A stretch of 13,233 bases of DNA. Source: Oscillospiraceae bacterium (GTDB lineage: Bacteria > Bacillota > Clostridia > Oscillospirales > Ruminococcaceae). Positions 5,761-12,508 of the stretch are shown here, one piece after another. Below the pieces are notes generated by a model. The model searched no databases and was not told the origin of the DNA. It saw only the letters and a program-made list of their open reading frames with translations. Where the stretch lies: the NCBI GenBank assembly GCA_019420135.1, contig JAHZHS010000024.1, positions 4,624-17,856 on the forward strand, read 5' to 3'. How positions within the stretch are numbered: the stretch's first letter is position 1; the number at the start of each line of letters is the position of its first letter. The position numbers and the translations under genes are program-made.

Positions 5761-6791
5761 AATTAACAATGCAGTTGAAAAAAAACAGCTATGACATCAT
5801 CCTCAAGCGCGGATGTCTGAAAAATCTCTATCAGTTTGCCAACCTGGTCAACCGCAAGGTCTTTATCCTCACCGACGACGGGGTGCCCGCCGCCTATGCC
5901 CAGACCATCGCGGACCAGTGCAGCGATCCCAAAATCTTCACCATCCCCCAGGGGGAGGGCAGCAAGTGTCTCAAGGTCTACGGAAACGTGCTGGAGGCCA
6001 TGCTTGATTTCGGCATGAGCCGCAGCGACGTGGTGGTCGCTGTGGGCGGCGGCGTGGTGGGGGACCTGGGCGGATTCTGCGCCGCCACCTATATGCGGGG
6101 CATCGACTTTATCAACTGCCCCACCTCCACCCTGGCCCAGATCGACTCCTCCATCGGCGGCAAGACGGCCATCGATCTGGGGGAGACCAAGAACATCGTG
6201 GGGGCCTTCTGGCAGCCCAAGGTGGTGCTCATCGACCCCGATGTGCTGGCCACCCTGCCCCGCCGCCACTTTGTCAATGGTCTGGCCGAGGCACTGAAGG
6301 CGGGCATCATCGCTGACCCCGAACTCTTCGCCCTCTTTGAGAAGAACACCCCCGAGGAGGACATCGAGCAGATCATCTACCGCAGCCTGCGGGTCAAGGA
6401 ACACATCGTCGAGCAGGACGAGCGGGAGCAGGGTCCCCGGGCGGCGCTGAACTTCGGCCACACCATCGGCCACGGCATCGAGGCGGTCAAGGGCATCCGG
6501 GGCCGCCGGAAGAACGGCCTCTACCACGGCGAGTGCGTCGCCCTGGGCATGCTGCCCATGATCGAGGACAACGCCCTGGTCAAGCGCACCCGGGCCGTCA
6601 TGCGGGCGCTGGGCCTGCCCACCCGGGCCGCCTACGACAAGCAGAAGGTGCTGGAACAGATGCGCCACGACAAGAAGGGCCGGGGCGACAGCATCACCGT
6701 CATCCGGGTGCCGGGCCTGGGCTGCTGGCGGGCGGACAAGATCCCCATGAGCGGGCTGCCCTCCCTGCTGGGCCTGGGGGAAGAAGAATAA
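5757..6791 (+). CDS. aroB: 3-dehydroquinate synthase
   Basis: This 344-residue enzyme cyclises DAHP to 3-dehydroquinate, the second shikimate-pathway step, using NAD+ and a divalent metal. The NAD-binding GGGVVGDLGGF lies at 97-107, followed by PTSTLAQIDSSIGGKTAID (122-140). The expected metal ligands are present: Glu178 in GLAEALK, His235 in NFGHTIGH and His257 in YHGE. Length is normal for the family. The start ATG overlaps the pheA TGA by 4 nt and a GAGGAAGG site lies in the end of pheA, so translation is probably coupled. No DAHP synthase gene, which would supply its substrate, is in this window. Confidence 0.97.
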   Translation: MKLTMQLKKNSYDIILKRGCLKNLYQFANLVNRKVFILTDDGVPAAYAQTIADQCSDPKIFTIPQGEGSKCLKVYGNVLEAMLDFGMSRSDVVVAVGGGVVGDLGGFCAATYMRGIDFINCPTSTLAQIDSSIGGKTAIDLGETKNIVGAFWQPKVVLIDPDVLATLPRRHFVNGLAEALKAGIIADPELFALFEKNTPEEDIEQIIYRSLRVKEHIVEQDEREQGPRAALNFGHTIGHGIEAVKGIRGRRKNGLYHGECVALGMLPMIEDNALVKRTRAVMRALGLPTRAAYDKQKVLEQMRHDKKGRGDSITVIRVPGLGCWRADKIPMSGLPSLLGLGEEE

Positions 6792-6834
6792 GCCGTTTTT
6801 GCAGCGCAGGCAAGCGCAGTAAGGAGCCTTTTGC

Positions 6835-7947
6835 ATGAAAAATACCTTTGGCAGCGCCGTCTCCCTGACCATCTTCGGGGAGAGCCACGGCCCCGCGGTG
6901 GGCGCCGTGCTGGACGGCCTGGCCGCGGGCCTGCCGGTGGACACGGCGCAGATCGCCGCCGCCATGGACCGCCGCCGGGCCCGGGGAGACGGGCTTTCCA
7001 CCTCCCGCACCGAGCCGGATGAGGTGGAACTCCTCTCCGGTGTGCTGGACGGCCACACCACCGGCACCCCTCTCACCTTTGTCATCCGCAACACCAACAC
7101 CCGCAGCGGCGACTATGCCAAGACTGCCGCCCTGCTGCGCCCCGGCCACGCCGACTACACCGCCTTCGCCAAGTACGAGGGCTTCCAGGACGCCCGGGGC
7201 GGGGGACATTTCTCCGGCCGCATCACGGCGGCGTCGGTGGCGGCAGGTTCGGTCTGCCGTCAGGTTCTGGCGGGGCTGGGCATCCGGGTCTACACCCACA
7301 TTGCCCGGTGCGCCGGCATTGACGACGCCCCCCTGGATTACAACAACCTGCCTCCGGAGGCCGCCCCCGGCCATTTCTCTCTGGCAGATCCCGCCAAGGA
7401 GATCCCCATGCAGGAGGCCATCCGGGCGGCGGGGGCCGAGGGCGACAGTGTGGGCGGCATCCTGGAGACGGTGGTCACCGGCATCCCGGCGGGAGTGGGG
7501 GAACCCTTCTTCGACAGCGTGGAGAGCGAGCTGGCCCACCTGATGTTCTCCATCCCGGCGGTCAAGGGCGTGGAGTTCGGCGCCGGATTCGCTTTTGCGG
7601 GGCTGCGGGGCAGCACCGCCAACGACGCCTTCCGCATGGCGGGGGACAGGATCGTCACCTCCACCAACCGCAACGGCGGCGTCAACGGCGGCATCACCAA
7701 CGGTATGCCGGTGGTGTTCCGCACGGTGGTCAAGCCCACCCCCAGCATCTACAAACAGCAGGAGACGGTGGATTATATTGCCAAAAAGGACGCCGAGCTC
7801 ACCATCCACGGCCGGCACGACCCCTGTATCGTGCCCCGGGCCGCGGTGGTGCAGGACACCCTGACGGCTCTGGGCATCCTGGATCTCTGGACGGTCCGCT
7901 ACGGCACCGCCGCGCAGAAGCACGGCCTGCCGGGGGCGGACCGCTGA
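6835..7947 (+). CDS. aroC: Chorismate synthase
   Basis: This 370-residue enzyme makes chorismate from EPSP by anti-1,4-elimination using reduced FMN. Visible signatures are FGESHGPAVG (14-23), LRPGHADYT (101-109), the central DARGGGHFSGR (119-129), NRNGGVNGGITNG (278-290) and a C-terminal GRHDPC (326-331). The central motif replaces the SSARET form of the Escherichia coli enzyme with the RGGGHFSGR form, which I believe is common in Clostridia. The ATG at 6835 follows AAGGAG (6821-6826). A 43-bp spacer separates it from aroB and shows no terminator. The stop is followed directly by a hairpin at 7949-7975. Confidence 0.96.
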   Translation: MKNTFGSAVSLTIFGESHGPAVGAVLDGLAAGLPVDTAQIAAAMDRRRARGDGLSTSRTEPDEVELLSGVLDGHTTGTPLTFVIRNTNTRSGDYAKTAALLRPGHADYTAFAKYEGFQDARGGGHFSGRITAASVAAGSVCRQVLAGLGIRVYTHIARCAGIDDAPLDYNNLPPEAAPGHFSLADPAKEIPMQEAIRAAGAEGDSVGGILETVVTGIPAGVGEPFFDSVESELAHLMFSIPAVKGVEFGAGFAFAGLRGSTANDAFRMAGDRIVTSTNRNGGVNGGITNGMPVVFRTVVKPTPSIYKQQETVDYIAKKDAELTIHGRHDPCIVPRAAVVQDTLTALGILDLWTVRYGTAAQKHGLPGADR

Positions 7948-7948
7948 A

Positions 7949-7975
7949 CCCGCCCGGTATCCCATACCGGCCGGG
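7949..7975 (+). other. Intercistronic hairpin between aroC and aroEK
   Basis: CCGGTAT (7954-7960) and ATACCGG (7964-7970) form a perfect 7-bp stem on a CCC loop. After one C-C mismatch, CCCG (7949-7952 region) pairs with CGGG for 4 more pairs. It starts 2 nt after the aroC stop and ends just upstream of the GGAAGGAGG site for aroEK. No T run follows, so it is not a classical terminator. It may protect or process the mRNA or tune aroEK translation. Confidence 0.5.
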
Positions 7976-7996
7976 CCGGAAGGAGGAAGAACGAAT

Positions 7997-9250
7997 ATGG
8001 AATACGGATTGATCGGAGCAAAGCTGGGACACAGCTATTCCTGCCAGATCCATGAGGAGATCGGCGGGTACAGCTATGAGCTGAAGGAGCTGCCCACCCA
8101 GGCGGACGCGGAGGCCTTTCTGGAAGCGAGGGACTTCAAGGCGGTCAACGTGACCATTCCCTACAAAAAGCTCGTCATCCCCTACTGCGCCGAGGTGGAA
8201 CCCCGGGCGGCGGCCATCGGTGCGGTGAACACCCTGGTCAACCGGGACGGCAAGCTCTACGGCTACAACACCGACTATGACGGCTTCGCCTACCTGGCCC
8301 GCCGCCACGGGGTACGGTTCCGGGGCAAGACAGTGCTCATTCTGGGCAGCGGCGGCACCCGCAACACGGTGGCAGCGGTCTGCCGGGACCGGGGGGCCGA
8401 GCGGGTCATCACCGTCAGCCGCACCGGCGCCAACGGCGGCATCACCTATGAGCAGGCCGAGGCCTCGGGGGAGGGGCAGATCATCGTCAACGCCTCCCCG
8501 GCGGGCATGTATCCCAACAACGGCAGCTGCCTGCTGGACCTGAAGAAATTCCCCGACCTGGAGGCCGTGCTGGATGTGGTGTACAATCCGTTCCGCACCG
8601 AGATCCTTCTCCGGGCGGAGGAGCTGGGCATCCCCGCCTACTGCGGCATGGAGATGCTGGTGGCCCAGGCGGTGTACGCCTCGGCCCGGTTCCTGGACCG
8701 GAAGGTGGACCTCTCCCATGTGGAAAAGATCCACCGGGATATCCGCCGCCAGGTGTCCAACGTCTCTCTGGTGGGCATGCCCGGCTGCGGCAAGAGCACG
8801 GTGGGACGCGCCCTGGCCCGTGCCCTGGGCAAGGACTATGTGGACCTGGACGATGTCATTGAGCAGAAGGCCAAAATGCCCATCCCCGACATTTTTGCCC
8901 AGCGGGGGGAGGAAGTCTTCCGCCAGTACGAGGCCGACGCCGTGCGGGAATGCTCCAAAAAGCACGGCCAGGTCATCGCCTGCGGGGGCGGCGTCATCAA
9001 GACCCCGGGCAATGCCCGCATGCTGCGCCAGAACGGCCCGGTGCTGTGGATCCGCCGCCCGGTGGAAAAACTGCCCACCAACGGCCGGCCCCTCTCCATG
9101 GGCGGCCACAGCCTGAAAAAGATGGAAGCCGAGCGCACCCCCCTCTACCGTGCCTGCTCCGACGCAGCGGTGGATAACTTCGGTCGCCTGTCCGACACGG
9201 TGCGGGATGCGGTGGAGGCCTTTGACCAGACCTTCGACCCCGGCAACTGA
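7997..9250 (+). CDS. aroEK: Fused shikimate dehydrogenase-shikimate kinase (AroE-AroK)
   Basis: This 417-residue fusion would reduce 3-dehydroshikimate to shikimate and then phosphorylate it. Residues 1 to about 240 are the dehydrogenase: GAKLGHSYS (7-15) for substrate binding, NVTIPYK (51-57) with catalytic Lys57, GAVNTL (76-81), NTDYDGF (91-97) and the nucleotide-binding GSGGT (117-121). Residues about 254-417 are the kinase: Walker A GMPGCGKST (260-268), DLDD (283-286), the substrate-binding region RGEEVFRQYE (303-312), CGGGVI (329-334) and NGRPL (362-366) in the lid region. The two parts join with almost no linker. The ATG is 7 nt after a very strong GGAAGGAGGAAG site. There is no internal start evident for a separate kinase. 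The symbol is descriptive of the fusion rather than a standard name. Confidence 0.95.
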   Translation: MEYGLIGAKLGHSYSCQIHEEIGGYSYELKELPTQADAEAFLEARDFKAVNVTIPYKKLVIPYCAEVEPRAAAIGAVNTLVNRDGKLYGYNTDYDGFAYLARRHGVRFRGKTVLILGSGGTRNTVAAVCRDRGAERVITVSRTGANGGITYEQAEASGEGQIIVNASPAGMYPNNGSCLLDLKKFPDLEAVLDVVYNPFRTEILLRAEELGIPAYCGMEMLVAQAVYASARFLDRKVDLSHVEKIHRDIRRQVSNVSLVGMPGCGKSTVGRALARALGKDYVDLDDVIEQKAKMPIPDIFAQRGEEVFRQYEADAVRECSKKHGQVIACGGGVIKTPGNARMLRQNGPVLWIRRPVEKLPTNGRPLSMGGHSLKKMEAERTPLYRACSDAAVDNFGRLSDTVRDAVEAFDQTFDPGN

Positions 9251-9281
9251 TTTCCGGCGGTATCATCCTGCCCAGGCGGGG

Positions 9282-9288
9282 AAAGGAG
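9282..9288 (+). promoter_or_regulatory. Shine-Dalgarno site that fixes the TTG start of aroA
   Basis: AAAGGAG lies 7 nt before the TTG at 9296. The first 20 residues after that TTG already contain conserved EPSP synthase sequence (SIAVPPSKS), so an internal ATG would delete it. Confidence 0.8.
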
Positions 9289-9295
9289 ACTTCTC

Positions 9296-10570
9296 TTGGA
9301 CGCAAAACTCTCAGTCAGCCGCATCGGCGGCAGCATTGCAGTGCCGCCCAGCAAGAGTGCGGCCCACCGGGCGGTGCTCAGCGCGGCCCTGGCCACCGGC
9401 ACCAGCCACATCGACAACATTGAATACAGCGACGACATCCGCGCCACCATCGACGCGGCCGCCCAGCTGGGGGCGAAGATCACCCGGGAGGAGCACAGCC
9501 TGACGGTGCAGGGCTGCGGCGAGGGCTTTGCCACCGTCACCCGCCCTGTTTACTGCAAGGAGAGCGGCAGCACCCTGCGGTTCCTCATCCCGGCGTTCAG
9601 CCTGACGGCCCAGAAGATCCGCTTCACCGGGGCGCCCCGGCTGTTCGCCCGCCCCCAGGAGATCTACCGCGCCCTGTTTGAAAAGCAGCATCTCCGCTTT
9701 GAGCAGAGCGGCCACGGCATCACCATCTTCGGGCGGCTTCTGCCGGGCATTTTCACCCTGCCGGGGGATGTGTCCAGCCAGTTCATCAGCGGGCTTTTGT
9801 TCGCGACTCCGCTGCTGGAGTCGGACAGCACCATCCAGGTGCTGCCTCCCTTTGAGAGCAAGAGCTATGTGGGACTGACCATCGACGCCCTGAGCCGCTT
9901 CGGCGTCCGGGTGGAGGAGAGCCGCGGCCCCGAGGGCAAGACCCTTTTCAAGGTGGCGGCGCCCCAGCATTACCGGGCCTGCGACCTGTCGGTGGAGGGG
10001 GATTACAGCCAGGCGGCCTTCCCGGCGGTGCTGGGCTGCCTGACCGGCGGCGTCACCGTCACCGGCCTGCGCCCCGAAAGCCGCCAGGGGGACAAGGTGA
10101 TCCTGGACATCCTGCGCCGCTGCGGGGGCAAGTTCTCGGCGGAGGCCGACGGTACCCTGCACTTTGAGCGCAGCCTGCTCCGCGGGGTGGAGATCGACCT
10201 GGCCGACTGCCCCGACCTGGGCCCGGTGCTCATCGCCATGGCCTGTTTCTGCAGCGGCACCACCGTCATCCGCAACGCGGGACGGCTGCGCATCAAGGAA
10301 TCCGACCGCATCGAGGCCATGCGCGCCGAGCTGGCCAAGATGGGCGGCCGGGTGGAATCCAGCGGTGACACAGTCACCATTCAGGGCTGTGCCCTGCACA
10401 CGCCCGCCGAACCGCTGGACGGCCACAACGACCACCGCATCGTCATGAGCCTGGCGGTGGCAGCGCTGGGAGCGGGAGTACCCGCCACCATCTGCGGGGC
10501 CCAGGCGGTGGCCAAGAGCTGGCCGGGATTTTTTGATGCCATGAAACAACTGGGTGCAAAGGTGGAATGA
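9296..10570 (+). CDS. aroA: EPSP synthase (3-phosphoshikimate 1-carboxyvinyltransferase)
   Basis: This 424-residue enzyme joins shikimate-3-phosphate and PEP to give EPSP. The start is TTG. Signatures are PPSKSAAHRA (17-26, matching the family's KS...NR motif with Lys20, Ser21 and Arg25), a CKESGSTLRFLIP segment (87-99), SSQFISGLLF (160-169), the DCPDLGPV segment with the probable catalytic Asp (307), GRLRIKESDR (329-338) and NDHR (378-381). In the PEP/glyphosate loop, Escherichia coli GTAMRP corresponds here to GSTLRF (91-96): Gly96 is kept, Thr97 is Ser and Pro101 is Phe. Spacing to aroEK is 45 bp without a terminator. Three bases separate its stop from the tyrA start. Confidence 0.96.
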   Translation: MDAKLSVSRIGGSIAVPPSKSAAHRAVLSAALATGTSHIDNIEYSDDIRATIDAAAQLGAKITREEHSLTVQGCGEGFATVTRPVYCKESGSTLRFLIPAFSLTAQKIRFTGAPRLFARPQEIYRALFEKQHLRFEQSGHGITIFGRLLPGIFTLPGDVSSQFISGLLFATPLLESDSTIQVLPPFESKSYVGLTIDALSRFGVRVEESRGPEGKTLFKVAAPQHYRACDLSVEGDYSQAAFPAVLGCLTGGVTVTGLRPESRQGDKVILDILRRCGGKFSAEADGTLHFERSLLRGVEIDLADCPDLGPVLIAMACFCSGTTVIRNAGRLRIKESDRIEAMRAELAKMGGRVESSGDTVTIQGCALHTPAEPLDGHNDHRIVMSLAVAALGAGVPATICGAQAVAKSWPGFFDAMKQLGAKVE

Positions 10571-10573
10571 ACG

Positions 10574-11455
10574 ATGGAACGTGACAAGACCATCCTGATT
10601 GTGGGCCTGGGACTGCTGGGCGGAAAATATGCACAGGTGCTTTCGGGCAAAGGCTACCCTGTATGGGGCATCGACCGGGATCCCGAGGCGGTGCGCTGGG
10701 CGCTGGAGCGGGCCTACATCGCCCGGGGCGCCGCAGAAAACTTTGAGGAACTGGTGACGGGGGCACAGCGCATTGTCTTTGCCCTGTACCCCACCGCCTT
10801 TCTGGAATGGGTGAAGCAGTACGGACAGCTGATTCAGCCCGGCACCCTCATCACCGACGTGTCCGGCGTCAAGCGTGGGGTGGTGGACCCGGTGCAGCAG
10901 ATGCTGCCGGAGGGTGTGGAGTTCATCGCCAGCCATCCCATGGCCGGGCGGGAGTCCAGCGGCATCACCCACAGCGCCGAGGTGGATTTTGCCCCGGCCA
11001 ACTTCATCGTGACCCCCACGGCCCGCAACACCCCGGAGGCCGTCGCCTGGTGTCAGGATCTGGCAAAGACTCTGGGCTTTGCCCACATCACCACCCTGAC
11101 CGTGGCCGAGCACGACCGGATGATCGGCTATGTGAGCCAGCTGTGCCACGCCATTGCGGTGAGCCTGATGTGCGCCAGCGACAACAGCCGCCTGGCCGAG
11201 TACACCGGCGACTCCTTCCGGGATCTGACCCGCATCGCCCGCATCAATGAAAAGCTGTGGGCGGAGCTGTTTTTGTGGAACCGGGACAACCTGATCGGGG
11301 AGATCGATATGTTCGACGCGGCGCTGCAGAGGATGCGCACCTTCCTGGCCGAGGGCGACCGGGAGGGACTGGAGGAAATGTTCCGCCTGTCCACCGTGCG
11401 CCGGGCCGCCTTTGACAAAAAGCCCGATGGAAAAACGTCCGATGCCGGTCACTGA
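10574..11455 (+). CDS. tyrA: Prephenate dehydrogenase, no ACT domain
   Basis: This 293-residue enzyme oxidatively decarboxylates prephenate to 4-hydroxyphenylpyruvate for tyrosine. The Rossmann motif GLGLLGG is at 11-17 and Asp34 is placed to favour NAD+. DVSGVK (95-100), SHPMAGRESSG (120-130) and SQLCHAIA (188-195) carry the two conserved histidines (121 and 192). TGDSFRDLTRIA (211-222) matches the family's conserved RD.TRIA segment. The protein ends shortly after the helical dimerisation domain, with no fused ACT or chorismate mutase domain. The ATG follows AAGGTGG by 8 nt. Its stop codon lies inside a 17-bp palindrome (11444-11460). Confidence 0.95.
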   Translation: MERDKTILIVGLGLLGGKYAQVLSGKGYPVWGIDRDPEAVRWALERAYIARGAAENFEELVTGAQRIVFALYPTAFLEWVKQYGQLIQPGTLITDVSGVKRGVVDPVQQMLPEGVEFIASHPMAGRESSGITHSAEVDFAPANFIVTPTARNTPEAVAWCQDLAKTLGFAHITTLTVAEHDRMIGYVSQLCHAIAVSLMCASDNSRLAEYTGDSFRDLTRIARINEKLWAELFLWNRDNLIGEIDMFDAALQRMRTFLAEGDREGLEEMFRLSTVRRAAFDKKPDGKTSDAGH

Positions 11456-11460
11456 CCGGC
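11444..11460. promoter_or_regulatory. 17-bp palindrome at the tyrA stop, before the WYL regulator
   Basis: GCCGGTCA-C-TGACCGGC is a perfect dyad with 8-bp arms around one base. As RNA it would form a 7-bp stem on an ACT loop. It has the GCCGG-N7-CCGGC form also seen at 4554-4570. It ends 25 nt before the WYL gene start. It could be an operator for autoregulation or an intercistronic hairpin. No T run follows. Confidence 0.5.
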
Positions 11461-11485
11461 CGCTGCAAGAAAGGAGAGGCGCCAT

Positions 11486-12481
11486 ATGTCCCGCAAGGAA
11501 GGGCAGAAGCTCAAGCTTCTGGCATTGATCGAGATTCTGGCGAGGGAGACGGACGAACAGCATCCTCTCAGCGTACCGCGGCTGGTGGAACTTCTGGCCC
11601 AGCGCGGCATCGAGGCCGAGCGCAAGAGCATTTACGCCGACATTGATACCCTCAACAACCTCCCCGGCGGACGGTTTGAGATCCTGCAGCGCCGGGGCCG
11701 GGGCGGCGGCTATTACATGACCGACACCCCCTTTGAGCTGGCCGAGCTGAAGCTGCTGGTGGACGCGGTGTATACCAGCAAGTTCATCACCGCCCGCAAG
11801 AGCAAGGCGCTCATCGAAAAGCTGGGGCAGTTCACCAGCCGGTGGCAGCAGGCGGAGCTGTCCCGCTCCATCCTGGTGTCCGGCCGCATCAAGAGCCAGG
11901 ACGAGAAAATCCTCTATACCGTGGATACGCTGCACCGCGCCATCACGGCGGGGGTGCAGGTGCGGTTCAAATACTGCGACTGGACGCTGGAAAAGCGGAT
12001 GGTTCCCCGCCACGGCGGCAAGTACTATCAGGTCAGCCCCTGGACGCTGGTGTGGGAGAACGGCAACTATTACCTCATCGCTTACACCGACGGCCAGCTC
12101 AAGCATTTCCGGGTGGACAAGATGGCTCGGGCTGAGGAACTGCCCGACGTCCCCCGGGAAGGCGCCGAGGCCTACGAGGGCTTCGACGTCAACACCTACA
12201 CCCAGCAGCTGTTCGGCATGTTCAACGGCCCGGCCAAGCGGGTGACCCTGCGGTGCGAAAACCGTCTGGCCGGCGCCATGATCGACCGGTTCGGCACCGA
12301 GCCTACCCTGGTGCCCTGCCCCGGCGGGGAGCGGTTTGACCTGACCGTCACGGTGCAGGTCAGCCCCCAGTTTTTCGGCTGGGTGGCGGGCTTTGCCGGC
12401 GGGGTGGAGATCGTCGGCCCGGCGGATGTCCGTGCCGAGATGAAAAAGGTGCTGGACCTTCTGCAGGAGCGTTACCGCTGA
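11486..12481 (+). CDS. HTH-WYL domain transcriptional regulator
   Basis: This 331-residue protein has an N-terminal winged-helix DNA-binding domain (about 6-80) with the HTH_11-type pattern LSVPRLVELLAQRG...RKSIYADIDTLN. A WYL domain follows (about 140-215): SPWTLVWENGNYYLIAYTDG, in which the signature tripeptide is YYL (195-197), and HFRVDKM (207-213). Residues about 250-331 are the WCX C-terminal extension, ending in a helix. WYL regulators sense ligands (nucleic acids or nucleotides in studied cases) and can activate or repress. The ATG follows AAGGAG (11471-11476) by 9 nt. It starts 30 bp after tyrA with no terminator and no convincing promoter, so it is probably read from the aro promoter. 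Whether it controls the operon is inference. Confidence 0.9.
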   Translation: MSRKEGQKLKLLALIEILARETDEQHPLSVPRLVELLAQRGIEAERKSIYADIDTLNNLPGGRFEILQRRGRGGGYYMTDTPFELAELKLLVDAVYTSKFITARKSKALIEKLGQFTSRWQQAELSRSILVSGRIKSQDEKILYTVDTLHRAITAGVQVRFKYCDWTLEKRMVPRHGGKYYQVSPWTLVWENGNYYLIAYTDGQLKHFRVDKMARAEELPDVPREGAEAYEGFDVNTYTQQLFGMFNGPAKRVTLRCENRLAGAMIDRFGTEPTLVPCPGGERFDLTVTVQVSPQFFGWVAGFAGGVEIVGPADVRAEMKKVLDLLQERYR

Positions 12482-12496
12482 CCGGGCGGAGAAAAT

Positions 12497-12502
12497 GAGG
12501 AA
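12497..12502 (+). promoter_or_regulatory. Shine-Dalgarno site supporting a TTG start
   Basis: GAGGAA lies 6 nt before the TTG at 12509. The nearby ATG at 12495 is in another frame and stops after five codons. The next in-frame ATG (12782) would delete the first transmembrane helix and the conserved-looking first loop. Confidence 0.65.
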
Positions 12503-12508
12503 CAACAG

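Noticed and set aside
11412..11440. A perfect TTGACA within the end of tyrA as a promoter for the WYL gene
   Set aside because: At 16-18 bp downstream there is only GC-rich sequence (such as ACGTCC) and no acceptable -10 hexamer. The bases encode a Phe-Asp-Lys run, so the match is probably coincidental.
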